Positions 1-11,541 of a stretch of DNA of 64,000 nt are shown in pieces. Below the pieces are notes generated by a model. It saw nothing but the letters and a program-made list of their open reading frames with translations, had not been told where the DNA came from and made no database searches. How positions within the stretch are numbered: the first letter of the stretch is position 1; every line of letters begins with the position of its first letter. Source of the stretch: Wolfiporia cocos (lineage: Eukaryota; Basidiomycota; Agaricomycetes; Polyporales; Phaeolaceae); NCBI GenBank assembly GCA_029448655.1, contig JACCLO010000002.1, positions 744,001-808,000 on the forward strand, given 5' to 3'. The position numbers and the translations under genes were made by a program.

Positions 1-388
1 TGCCTAGTATGTGTTTCTGAAGTTGACAGTTGACAGTACGCATTCAGCCATGGGCTCCATCCGAAGCTGGATCGAGCTGCATGCTGCATGGTACAAGTCG
101 AGCCAAACCGTTTATGGAGCACACGAGACCGGAAGACGAGGCCATGTGCGCATCATGACGTCACGCGACGCTGTCAGTCCGAGGACGCGGACAATTTGGC
201 GCCTAGCCCCGCATGCGCCTATTCTTCTGCAAATACACCGCCAGCCGCAGCGCCCAAGTACCCCTTCCCGCCGCTTTGTGTCCTTTAAGACTCACGACCA
301 CCACAGCTCACATAGTGCCACGATCTGCGAGCTCTGCAACGAACCTCACGTCGCAAGGAGATAGCATACATCCGCGTACGCCACCAAG
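1..388. other. 5' flank of the MARVEL gene, no gene seen
   Basis: Short overlapping open frames occur in several frames but none resembles a known family. The stretch before position 389 is probably promoter and 5' leader of the MARVEL gene. Confidence 0.4.
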
Positions 389-1192
389 ATGGTTGACTTT
401 GACTCGCATGTGCGCAGAGGGCACCCGAGTGAGTCGTGCACAGCGCGCTGACTGTTAAACGCACAATTCTCACCTCCGACACGCACATAGTTGTGTTCTC
501 TCTTATGATCTTCTTCGGGATCATCGAAGTGTGCCACTCCGCTTCTCCTTATACTCTCTTTAGCTCACGCACGGCATGGGTACATTGTAGGTTGCAATTT
601 CCGGCTGGCTCACAGGGATATACAACAGACACCACGACTACCTGAGCCTGTCCGTGCGTGACCGTACCCGCTATATTCTGTTCACCGCCTCCTGGACCGT
701 GTTCTTCTCCCTCTTCTATCTCGCGCTGTTCTGGCACGCGGCTGTGAATGGCTCGATACTCACCAGCGTACTCAGTCATGGTGTATTGTACGTGATTCTA
801 AACTCTGAGATGTTGATGAACTGCAGTGGCTGACATACTTTCTGGGAAGCCTGTTCATCACTTGGGTTTTGTGGGTAGCTGCCGCGGCGAGTATCACGGC
901 TGCACTTGGTGGTGGACTGGATTGCAAGTACGTTCTCATGCTTTCGACATGCATTTCTGGATCTCATATTTTACTTATTGTCTGTACAGCTTGCACTACA
1001 CGTATTGCGGTCAGCTGAATGCACTCGAAGCATTCGCATGGATTGAATGGTCAGCGTCTTCCGTCGCCTACGGAATGGAAACTCATAGTGTCACACAGGG
1101 TCCTAGTGACATTTGCTCTTCTCGTCGTTTTCTTCCGTGGAATTTCCGCGAATCGGCGAGGAGATGGCTTTGGCGGCCAGCTCGTTGCATGA
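389..1192 (+). CDS. MARVEL-domain integral membrane protein
   Basis: Predicted four-helix membrane protein of the fungal MARVEL type, a family linked to membrane apposition and eisosome-like or vesicle membranes. My model has six exons: 389-428, 491-528, 591-782, 827-927, 990-1049 and 1099-1192. They total 525 nt, giving 174 residues plus stop. Hydrophobic segments are visible around IVFSLMIFFGIIEVAI, YILFTASWTVFFSLFYLALF, WLTYFLGSLFITWVLWVAAA and the last segment WVLVTFALLVVFF. The family signature after the second helix (YNRHHDYLSLSVRDRTRY) and the C-terminal CGQLNALEAFAWIEW block are both clear. The start is the first ATG that leads into this frame; the first intron follows after 13 codons. 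No partner can be inferred from the neighbours. Family assignment is confident, cellular role is not. Confidence 0.85.
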
Positions 1193-2438
1193 TGTCGCGC
1201 CACTTTTCTTGACCATTCTCGCCACTGCTCCTAAGAACAACTATGGCCACGATCTACTTTAAATACCAAACATCTCCTGGTCTTGTGTTCGTTGTAAACC
1301 ATGCCTTTATAATGTCCCTCTTGGATCTGTTTCGGGTTCCCCGGTGTTGTTGTTCTTTACGACTTGCGTGTATGTATAACGACATGCTTCTAATGGCGAT
1401 TCTGTGGCGGATCGTGTTTACTACTCACTAAGAAATAAGAAAGCACTTCGCGAGCGATATTTGCGAAATAGACTCGCGTGTGGGCTTGCCACTGCCAGCC
1501 TTCATTCTGCGGGTAGCCAGTTTTAGGTATGAGATGTACATGTAGAATGATGGTCTCAGGACTGCTGAGAAGGTCGATATACAAATCTCAGTTCCATAAT
1601 ACGCGCATTCATTGGTCCGGATTCTCCCATTGCTAGAAGAATGGTTGTATGTTGTGAGGTAGATTCTGGGAAGAGTTTGTCCTCGATACCTGTGCATCTA
1701 TGAGAAATCGAACATGTAACACAACTCCCGCTATGATGACCTCGTACGAGCTTGGATGATATATATATATAGAACGGCCTTATGCCGCGGCTTCGAATTC
1801 GGTGCTGCACAGGTCATGTCACATCGAGACTCGATGTGGCATGGCTTGTGTCGTCGCTACTGTGGCACGTTCTTTGGGTATTTTTTGAGGGATCATACAG
1901 ATCGGGGGACTGTCTATCGTGCATTTGTGACACTGATGACTGGGTAGAGCTTCCCTTACCCTTGCCAAGCGGCTGATCAGCGGCGTTCATCGGGCCACCA
2001 TTGTGATGAGCTGTAGACAGTGATATGATATGATGCTTCTGAACATGTCGAAGATGTAGAGATACCCGCATGGGAAGCGACTTGTATCAGTGTCGAGGGT
2101 GCAAGGCACAGCCCTCTGGATCTTGCTATCCGTCATGATGTGGCGCCGGCGGTTCCTGACATCAGCGCGTTTGAGAATAATAGCACAGAGAATTATTCAC
2201 GGATAGTACAGATCAATGATCTAGAGTACGTAGCCGGTCAAAGATCGATTTGTGATCCCAGAATTTCTGCTGTCATGAATGAGCGCGGCAGTATAACTAC
2301 AGATCCCGTAACAAGTGAATTGAAATTGTAGCTGGTCGTCTGAGCAATCAGATCTGAGATGATAACCCTCGACTGGATGAACTCAAGACATCAGTACTTC
2401 CTGAAGCAGTCATCAAACCGTCTCGCACGAAGCATCGC
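1193..2438. other. Intergenic, no supported gene
   Basis: Only short overlapping frames on both strands with no recognisable domain. A TATA-rich run sits near 1760. The 3' part would hold the 3' UTR of the DUF6533 gene that ends at 2439. Confidence 0.4.
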
Positions 2439-4075
2439 TCACATTAGGGCATGGAAAGGAACGATCCTTCTGTGCTGGCGTTCGAGCTCACGTAACGCAG
2501 CTGTCGCTCCAGTAACCATCCGCTCAGAGTCCTTCACCCCCGGCATCCCCTCCATTTCAATCTCTCCTAAGCGGGTGATGCGCGGCATATGCGGCTCCTC
2601 ATTATCGGCTTCTACGGTGTCGACGTCGACGACGATTCCGCCTGCGCGGGTACCCGGACGCCATTGTAGGCGGCTGAGCTCAGCCGTGCTGAGCAGCATG
2701 TCCGAATGCACGTTGAGCGACGCAGCCATGGAGCGAAGGTTGAGCATGATACGGGAGATGCAAATAGTGGGCACGATCGTGTTGATGCTGAACAGAGCGT
2801 GAGCTGCTGTAAAAATTACGGCGCGGACACACATACTTTGAAAAAGTGCCGGAAACAATTAACTGCGAAGGTGAGATGGCATCTTGCTTTCGACACGGTA
2901 GGAGCCTCACCGATAGTTGACCGGACCTAGCAGCTGTAATTGTGGTCCAGGCTACTGCCGCTAACCCCAGGCGTCTGTTGAGCCATACGCATTGCAGGCA
3001 TTTTGGTACCCGCAGCACCTACCGAAAATTAATATATATAATATACAACCGCTGCATGGCAGTTTAAGCTAGAACGAAATGAATAAACATTTGCTTACTC
3101 CCGAGCCAGACGGCTGAGCAGCGAGGCTTTCTTGCCGTCTCCATTTGCGCGTAACGCGGGCCAAACGGTTGCAAGAAATAGCACGGTGTGGGAGATTAAA
3201 TGTGGAAGGTATATTCTCCAAACATGATTCGAAGTTGGTATGGCACAATGAGTCGAGCCCTGGCCTTTTGACTCGAAACCAAAGGAGGATACCCCCTTTA
3301 CCGCCTCTGCTAGCATTGTCGCCGCGCACGCGAGAAAGCTACCAACGATTGATAGCCGCATCATCTGCCTCCCGTAATACATATACCAGAGCCTGACCAC
3401 GATGATTGCTGGTGAGGGTTCGTGTTATTTTAACTATCTGGCAAGATAGAATAACTGTACATCCCTTGAATGGCGATGTTTGTGATGACTGTAAGTGTGA
3501 GAGTTGCAGGAAGCACCCTGACAAAGACCCCGTATAGCTTCATTCGCGAGTATTACTCTGTTGTAAGTCACTGCTCACCCCTTTGACAGCATTATATTTT
3601 TATCTTTACAGAGACGGGGCAATGTGACACGTACATTTGTGTTCACTCGAGTATCCAATGCCAAAGCTGCGGCATGAGATAAGTGTGCAAGCGGATCGTC
3701 TTCACCATAAGATCTTACCGACACAATAACTCTGGAAAATTGATTAGTTTGATACCAACATGATTGTGTATACGTACATTTGCATCACAGGCGCAGTATA
3801 TCGGCTCTAGAGGCAACTTCAGAATGTGGTTGCCGCTTCAAATGCACATCCACATATCCACATACAAACAAGAAAAGAACTCGAGTTATCGTCCATGGTC
3901 CCGACCAAAAATACTCTACCTAGGAACCATATTTAGGACCAAGAAATGCTGAGGATCCGTGCGTAGTAATCACCTCGTCTGCCAATGTCAAGAAGTAGTC
4001 ATACAAGAGGGCAACGAGGGAGGCGAGAGCTAGGCGGGTCCCATTGAAATCTGCCTGTATGCGTTGAGTATACAT
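2439..4075 (-). CDS. DUF6533 domain membrane protein (paralogue A)
   Basis: Basidiomycete-expanded multi-pass membrane protein of unknown function. The N-terminal exon (4075 down to about 3974) reads MYTQRIQADFNGTRLALASL followed by VALLYDYFLTLADEV, the DUF6533 core, and ends at a GTGATT donor. A middle exon near 3400-3095 contains RLWYMYYGRQMMRLSIVG and later VWRIYLPHLISHTVLFLATV. The last exon (about 2830-2439) has IVPTICISRIMLNLRSMAAS and an acidic C-terminal tail ending at 2439. The layout matches paralogue B at 9884-11541 exon for exon, including the shared tail blocks LRSMAASLN / LRSLAASLN and LSRLQWRPG / LSRVRWRPG. One exon between 3970 and 3400 is expected but I could not fix its borders, so the gene may be intact or slightly decayed. 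DUF6533 proteins are often tandem and receptor-like in topology; no ligand is known to me. Confidence 0.65.
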
Positions 4076-5625
4076 GGAGTCGAGCACAAGGATTCAGTGT
4101 TCATGGACTGGATGCAGCTGTTGCGCCTGAATAATGCGAACTCAGCGCCACAGGCTGCTGAGGGTAACGTTAAAATCACACGCTGTCATAGGATGTTCAT
4201 CACATTGATGACCGAGACGTACAACGTGCTTGTTCATATCGAAATTACACCGCTTTATACCGCTCCATCACCATAAAATATCACATACTTTCAATGACAG
4301 CATCTTGTCCATCTTGAGTTGAATTGGGGTATCATTCACAGCATCTTGCAACAGTATCGTATTGTCTATCCATCGAACATTACCAATACTGACCACACGC
4401 CCGTCCATCACAACAGACATCTCCATCTGCTGGCTTGATTGAGAACAGCAGATCGATTCCGTTATTGTGGTCATCGCTCCCATAGAAAGGAGAGTAGAAA
4501 TTGTGCGCCTTGCTCCATGATCAGTTTCTTCCGCAAGCTCTATCACAGACCTTAGCCGGGCAATTCCGGGAATGCCTTCATACCATCCTACCTGCGAAGT
4601 GCGCGGCATACCGGCTCCTTCCTCTGGACTATGTTGACGCCATGAAAGTTTTGCTCCCCTTGATGCTGGCGGGCGCAGCCCTGTTCTGCTGTCCTGAGGA
4701 ATATATCTGAGTCGATGTCGAGGGCTACCAGCATGAGGCGGAATATGTCTGCGAAGGTAACAAGACGTTGTTATATCAGACAAGCAAAAATACTAGGATA
4801 ACAGCGCTGGCCATGGGATCAGGATCAAGGGGGCGGCATGGATCACAGCCACGAAGTCGCGGTCAGGAACTTGACACCCCCTATTATGCGGGAGTCCATT
4901 GAGAGCCTGAATGCGGTCTACATAACGGCCGCTACTCCAATCGGGTATACTTTGCAGAACACACCCTACAAGCACGATCATATACAGCCTGCCGCCTGAT
5001 GTAACAAGTTGTTATGATGAAACAAAGACCACCAGAACTGTCATTTACCCTCGATCAAGTGCCCTTTGTTTGGGCTTGCAAGATAGGCCCTTGTCAATCT
5101 TGCCATCGTTGCAAAAGAGCACGAAACCCTGGGCCTGCATAATCGAGGAAGGAGTAGTCCGGTAAAGCTTCTGTACTGGCCGATATCAGAGCTGTACTTA
5201 CGCTCATGAACCAATACAACATTGAAGATATCGCAGTCATACGGTTGTCTTGGAGCAACCGCTAACGAAAATCTGTCTAGCACGATTACTTACGATGTAG
5301 GAGTACCACAGGCAATTGACGAGGGTCATGGCGAAGCAATCGTTTATAACCGTTATGGTGGTGATCAAGACGCCGTTAACATTTTAGCAGGGAAGTAGAG
5401 AAGTATCACCACAAATGACGCAAGCCAAGATTACGGGTCTCTGGATATCGTCCAGCTGGCAGGAAGTTAAAGGTCAAGATTTTGAACATATACGTGTGAG
5501 CCATTGGTGAGTAATTGTTTTGGAGACCATCATAGAAGAATCTTCTATAGAAAAGCATCTTGATTAGGCAACTCCCTAATACGGTAGCCACTGCCCATGG
5601 AACCCGCCGACCGAAGCTTGAGGCC
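4076..5625. other. Unassigned region upstream of DUF6533 gene A
   Basis: A minus-strand open frame of 171 codons (4783-4268) and shorter minus frames at 4981-4793, 5283-5041 and 5687-5406 lie here. They do not match any family I recognise and could be parts of a spliced or decayed minus-strand gene. The foldback element that follows interrupts the 5687-5406 frame. Confidence 0.3.
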
Positions 5626-5635
5626 CCCGACCCAA
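5626..5635 (+). repeat. Left target-site duplication of the foldback element
   Basis: CCCGACCCAA, identical to 6670-6679 on the other side of the foldback element. Confidence 0.8.
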
Positions 5636-6669
5636 TGAACACCGGAATTTCCTGGTCCGGCGGATTCCGGCGGATTCCGCCGGACATGAAGATATATGTC
5701 TTAAGTGTAGTGCTGGATGCTACTTAAGATGTATAATGTATATGCCTTTAGTAAGTACAGCAATGGATGCTACTTAAGATGCACATATATATGCCTTAAG
5801 CATAGCGCCGGACGCCACTTAAGATATAACAATGAAGCTCCAGCACTGAAGAACTGAAGTAGATGCCACTTGCCGCACTGCTCGCATTTGCATTTGCATT
5901 ATCCAAACTATATGCCCCATAGCTAGTATTTCTTTGTGAGTAGATTTGTACACCACTGCAGTAGGCAAAGTACAATGGTAGTCATACAATATAAATCTAT
6001 ATACCAACAACATAATGTTTGTAATGACAGGGACTTAGAAATGATTTTATCATTGCAAAGGTGCAGCTTTACTTGGAGTGCCAACTAAGAAACTGAAGAT
6101 AAATCAGTGAAGGCTACAGTTATACCACTTCAGCACTTCAGCACTTGCACTGTGACACTTAAGATGTGTGATGTTGGCTGCTTAAGTGGTATAACTGTAG
6201 CCTTCACTGATTAATCTTAAGTTTCTCAGTTTCTCAGTTTGTCACTCCAAGCAAAGCTGGACCCTCACAATGACATAATCATTTCTAAATTGTTGTGGGC
6301 CATCACAAACATTGTATTGTCCAGTATGAAGGATCACATAGCTTATATGATAGCCATTGTACTTTGCCTATTGTGTCAGCATATAGATTCATTTTAAAGA
6401 AATATCAGTCATGGGCATCTACTTCAGTACTTCAGTGCCGAAGCTTCATTATTATATCTTAAGTTTCATCTGGTGCTGTGCTAAGGCATATACACTTAAG
6501 TGGTGTCAAGCCTACACTTAAGTCATATATCGTGTACACCTTAAGTAGCATCCGTTGCTGTACTTAAGCTATACATCTTAAGTAGCATCCAGCGCTACAC
6601 TTAAGACATATATCTTCATGTCCGGCGGAATCCGGCGGAATCCGCCGGACCAGGGAATTCCGACGGTCT
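5636..6669. mobile_element. 1034-bp foldback MITE with 10-bp target-site duplication
   Basis: The two ends are inverted copies built on GGTCCGGCGGATTCCGGCGG, followed inwards by a block containing ACATGAAGATATATGTCTT. Matching continues almost to the centre near 6150. For example 6115-6135 (GGCTACAGTTATACCACTT) is mirrored by AAGTGGTATAACTGTAGCC near 6183-6203, and CAAAGTACAATGG near 5967 is mirrored by CCATTGTACTTTG near 6355. The whole unit can therefore fold as one long imperfect hairpin. The direct repeat CCCGACCCAA flanks it at 5626-5635 and 6670-6679. The subterminal part repeats GGATGCTACTTAAGATG. No transposase is present. Duplications of 9-11 bp with long inverted repeats suggest the Mutator (MULE) superfamily; the superfamily call is inference. 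Confidence 0.82.
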
Positions 6670-6679
6670 CCCGACCCAA
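6670..6679 (+). repeat. Right target-site duplication of the foldback element
   Basis: CCCGACCCAA, identical to 5626-5635. Confidence 0.8.
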
Positions 6680-7132
6680 GCCTGGAGTTTGTGACTTGTC
6701 GCACCTCGGCTACGTCACGGTAACTCTACATTTCGTGCGAGAGCACGGGTTATCCAGCTAGTATGATTGACAGCACTAAGATTCGCAGGGACGACTTTGG
6801 CACCGTTTCGCTGAGCCGCCCAATACGCAGTCGAAGTGTGCCGTGATCCACTCTGAATCCCAGCGTAAAAGTGAGCCGAAGCTGATGTCTCTGAGTACTC
6901 CGGCTTTGATCCAATGCGTTTGCTGATATATGATATATTCTACGGTTGAGGGTAACGGCGACGGGCTAAGCTATTATCTAAGCGCGTCGGCACTTACCAT
7001 ATACGGTATCAATAGTCTCGTCAATCTTAAGCTTGCCGTGCCGTGTTCTGTCTCTGCGCCGGTCTGTAACAGTCTCCAATTTACATCCTGCCCAGCATCA
7101 GGAAATCGCATTTGCTACCATAATATCATCTA
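6680..7132. other. 5' flank of the U1A/U2B'' gene
   Basis: No gene of its own is seen. Several short frames exist but without family similarity. It probably includes the promoter of the RRM gene starting at 7133. Confidence 0.4.
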
Positions 7133-8315
7133 ATGTCTGACCTCGCTGCTTCACCTGTTGCTCCCGACATCATGCAAGGCGTTATCGCCGCCCCCGCCCC
7201 CGTCCAGGCGGAGGCGATGACCGTTACGGCCCCCGCCGCCCCCGCCGCGCCTGCGGAGCCGGAGCATGTTTCCGAGACGCTTTACATCCAGAACCTGAAC
7301 GAGAAGATCAAGATACCAGGTCCGACTTTCTGCTGCCGTCCACGCGCTAGTCACATAGCACATTAGCTGACTGAGTGTATGTGCGGCAGTTCTGAAGGCG
7401 TCCCTGCGCGGGCTATTCAAGGCATATGGGGAGGTCGTGGATGTCGTCGCACACAGCAATCTGCGAATGCGCGGGCAAGCATTCGTGTCATTCGAGAGCG
7501 CGGATATTGCGAAGAAAGCGCTGAAAGAGGTCAGGGGATTTCCCCTCTACTCGAAACCTATGGTGCGTTATACTTGTTTCATTTGTCTACTTCACTGATG
7601 CTGGAATATTGTTTAGCAAATCTCATTTGCGCGAACACGGTCAGACGCAGTAGTGAAGCGGTTCGATGCGGCGCATTTCGAGGAGCATAAGACACGAAGA
7701 TTGGAGCACAAAAGTATGCAGCAACTACATAGTTGACTTAGTGTTCACTCACATCCCCGTTAGAGGCGACACGGTATACGAATCCGATTAAGCGGAAGTA
7801 TCGCGCACGGAAGTTGGCCGCTGAAGGTATAGTACATGCGCGCAGATGGCCTTATGCATCCCTTGTTAAACTCACATCATCACAGTGGATGGAGCTGGTG
7901 CGGTACCCGCGTCGAAGCGGCCGAACGTCCAGATGCCCGACGAATATCTCCCGCCAAACAAGATTCTCTTCCTGCAGAACCTGCCAGAAAGTGTCAGCAA
8001 GGACCAGCTCATGGCACTCTTCTCACAGTATGTAACCTCTATATACTGGTTGTGAATTGTTTCTCATGAGCTTCTCGGCGCACATATGCACCAGGTACCC
8101 GAACCTGTACGAAGTGCGTCTCATTCCAACGAAAAAAGACATTGCGTTCGTCGAGTACATGGACGAGGGCAGCGCCACTGTAGCGAAAGATGCTTTGCAC
8201 AACTACAAGCTCGACGGAGAAAACAAGATTAAGGTGCGCGCGACCCACTGGTTGATCGTGGTTGGCACTGATTGTATCTATCGCTACGTTATAGATTACG
8301 TTCGCCAGGAAGTAA
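7133..8315 (+). CDS. U1A/U2B''-type spliceosomal RRM protein
   Basis: Two-RRM snRNP protein that binds U1 and/or U2 snRNA stem-loops in the nucleus. I place seven exons: 7133-7319, 7390-7562, 7617-7713, 7764-7826, 7886-8027, 8095-8233 and 8295-8315. They total 822 nt, giving 273 residues, close to human U1A (282). After an Ala/Pro-rich N terminus, RRM1 begins with ETLYIQNLNEKIKIP (RNP2) and carries RMRGQAFVSFES (RNP1), ending KPMQISFARTRSD. The linker is basic (NPIKRKYRARKLAAE). RRM2 has NKILFLQNLP (RNP2), then KKDIAFVEYMDEGSA in the RNP1 position, and ends KIKITFARK before the stop, as is typical of the family. Many fungi carry a single protein serving both snRNPs; the sequence does not tell U1A from U2B''. 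All introns have GT-AG ends. Confidence 0.93.
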
Positions 8316-9883
8316 ATGGCCGTACACGAAGGCCTTCGGACATCCCTGCTACGGGTGCGCAATCCGCCCTTCAAGTTCTTGGTCCTCAAGCCTCCGGCCA
8401 TATGATTCCGTATTCACGCTGTGGTCTGTATCCTTGCATGTATTATATCAGCCGCCGACAACTGTTTTTATGCATTTTTGCTGTCACCATTCAAGCCTCG
8501 AGTACGCGTGACCATCGCGGCCGTCGAAGATATACTGTGGGGTGTGGGGCCGTTTTCGATTGATGCTTTGCCAAGTCTCCAGCATGCAAGGCTCAGAGAG
8601 TGGTGTGCAGAGATCGGTAAATTGCTGTGCTTTCCTCTAAATACTCATCCCATTGTCGACTGCGGAATTTTGCAATACAGACACGCATTGTGATAGTATA
8701 AACACTATGACCGGGGTACGCTCTGATTTGACTGGAGATAGGCATGAACTGATGATCAGGGAAGTAGTATAGCAATAATTGATGTCATATTATCATCACA
8801 GAATTGTATCATGAAGTCCATCACTACGGCCCCAGCCTAGTAACAGACAAAATGCATGAAGTGTGAATGCAGGGCGTGTCAAATGCTCAACGTGAGACTC
8901 ACTAACCTGTCTGGCTCCGTGGCTTGAGTCTCACAGCGCACGTTAGATAGGGCTGAGAGTCTCGTCGCTCTTGGCCGACTCCACATGAATGCACAACCCG
9001 CGAGCACGACTGCCATAGCGCGACCTTGCCGGGGAAAGTTCATTTTCGCTGAACAGATGTCCAGATGTGATATTGCCAGGTGTAACCGACTAATGGAAGC
9101 AGAGCACAAGGCGCAATGCGCAAATGGACAGTATTACTGCAGTGTCGCTATTTGACGGCGGTTCAAATCAATGCGGCTACCACGCACTTGCGAGTCACAT
9201 TGTAAGTACATATTTCAGTTGTCGAGAACATAATGCGCTCTACCGTTGAATGTCCGCTTTGTAGAGCAACAACCACAACCCCCATTGCGATCTATATCAC
9301 TGCGACTGACATTCGTGAATTATCCTGAGCGTCGCACTCTCGTTTCCGAGAATACCAAGCATCACGCCACAGAAAGGCCAACCGTTAAGTGGCAATGACA
9401 CCGCTAACGCGAGATATCTACTCTGCTAAGCATCCCTACATCGGACGTATGGCGATTGGAAGTCTGATTAGGGCAAAAAGCTTGGTAAAAGACGGCAGAA
9501 TCTACTGAAGAAAAGCGATCTGTCGACATCTTCGGTCAGCTGAAAGTATGTACGGCCGAAGCGTACGAACGATGTCGACCACCTGTTCACGTAAGTTTAT
9601 GCTCATGTGGCTTGTGGATGTTAAAGCATGTCATACTCAGAAAGCTCGGTGCATCTCCGATGACCTCTTCCACCAAAGTATATGGATTGTTAGTATGCGA
9701 CCTTGATCCAAGATGACGAGGTGAACTCGTCAACATCGATGTCCCAGTAGCACTTATGGCTATCTACTGCCTTGGAACGCATCAACAGCCATACATGTGG
9801 TACATCTAATATCTATGCAAAACGTCTTTGTCAAATAGCAAGGGAAAGACAGAGTTTGGATGACGAACAGCGACAAACAGATG
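8316..9883. other. Intergenic, no supported gene
   Basis: About 1.57 kb. Short frames occur at 8421-8693 (+), 8593-8775 (-) and 8879-9109 (-) without recognisable domains. From about 9110 to 9880 there is essentially no open frame above 60 codons. Confidence 0.4.
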
Positions 9884-11541
9884 CTAGTCGATAATGAGAA
9901 AAGATGCGTGCGCGTCAGACATCGTCGACGACCTCGGTCCCATCAGTTCCGCAAGGTACTGCCTCGCCTCTTCCTCGATTCCAGGCATATTCTCCATCTC
10001 AATCGCCCCTAGGCAAGTCATGCTGGGACTTGGCACCCGTTCGTCCTCGTAGACGTACACATCAACAACAATCTCACCGGAGCGCGAGCCGGGGCGCCAG
10101 CGTACGCGACTCAGCTCGGCCGCGCTGAGAAGCATATCCGCATTGACGTTCAGGTTCAGAGAAGCGGCGAGCGAGCGCATGCGGAGCATGAGCCGTGAGA
10201 CGAAAATGGAAGGTACGACCATGATGACGCTATCATCAAAATGCACGATGAGTATGAGCCACAGTCAAATACCACAGAGATCTACGGACTTAGAATACAG
10301 TCCAGAGATCATGAGCTGAGGCAGAAGTTAGAATGGATACAATGCAATGAATGGTAAGATGGTCTCACTGATATATTCCGTGTCTGTAAACCGCTAACTG
10401 TGGTCCATAATGCCGTGACTGACGGTTGGAGATTCACTCAGCCTATGGGGAAACGCCAGGCTGCCAAACGTACCGAAGACTATGCCATAGATCATACTCC
10501 CGCTAAACAGAGTCAACGTCCGCCCTGTGAAGAATCAGCAGACAACTCACTCTTGGACGAGGCGAGACAGTAATGGCGCCCGTCCACCGATCCTGAACAT
10601 TTGGAAGGCGGGCCAACTTGTCACCACATACAACACAGTATGTAAAATCAGGTTTGGCAGAAAGATCTTCCAAATTTTGGCTGATCGCGGAATACTTCCA
10701 CAAGCAAGACCAGTTCCACCTCTTAGCAATATAGAGGACACCAACACAGTCTCTGCCACCATTGCAATATTGCACGCAAGGAAGCAGCCGAAGACGAAAG
10801 CCCTTACAACCCGGTTCTTGGGATACAGGCACCATATCTTGATGACAATCATTGCTGACGATACCCCCTGTGTGCATGCTGGATGTATTGGCTGAATAGT
10901 ACGCACCTTGGATCACGATACTTGTCATGACCGACAGCGAGAGAAGTACGAGGACCATTCTGCATGCCATCACGGTCAGGTATTGTGGTGCTTCCCCTTT
11001 CAAGGACTCACGCCTACAAGCGCGAGGTCAATCAGCAGCACTTCGAGTTTCTGACTCGATACCTCACGATTGGCCTCATGCGATTGTATGTCAAACCTGA
11101 ACCGACTGCGTTCAGTGCTTGTGCAGGCCCTGACATGCACCACACTTACCTACTACGAACAGCCTGCGGTATACGCCACACCATCAGTGAAACAGCGCAT
11201 GGGAGATTTCTCTAAAGGCTTACATTTGAACGATAGGCGCAACGTAGCGATTCTGCAGTGGTTTTCAGCGACGTATTCAATACAACCATGATTTTCAAGG
11301 TTGCTAGAATGACTTACCAGAATGAAAAGCACTTTGGGCACTGACCATTGCCCTGTCCAGAAGTACCGGACCTAGCGATGATGTTAACTTTACGATACTT
11401 CGCCACCAGAATTACACCTACTTCGTCAGAGAAGGTCAATGAATAGTCGTAGAGAAGGACAGCAAAGGACGTGAGTGCAAGATAGGTTGCATTTCGGTCG
11501 GCCTGCATGCAAGAGGCCACTTCTTGCGCCAGCGCCGACAT
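9884..11541 (-). CDS. DUF6533 domain membrane protein (paralogue B)
   Basis: Second copy of the DUF6533 family, same strand as paralogue A and about 5.8 kb away from it. The first exon starts at 11541 and contains DRNATYLALTSFAVLLYDYS followed by LTFSDEV, the DUF6533 core; the likely donor lies at GTAGGT just after DE. The middle exon (about 10880-10547) has IVIKIWCLYPKNRVVRAFVF, a cysteine-rich stretch and IWKIFLPNLILHTVLYVVTS. The last exon (about 10246-9884) contains VVPSIFVSRLMLRMRSLAAS, LSRVRWRPGSRSGEIVVDV and an acidic tail. The exon between 11430 and 10880 is not resolved by eye. The predicted topology is a multi-helix membrane protein with a cytosolic or lumenal tail; function is unknown for the family. 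Confidence 0.7.

Noticed and set aside
4268..4783. A third DUF6533 copy upstream of paralogue A
   Set aside because: The 171-codon minus frame has none of the family's core blocks.
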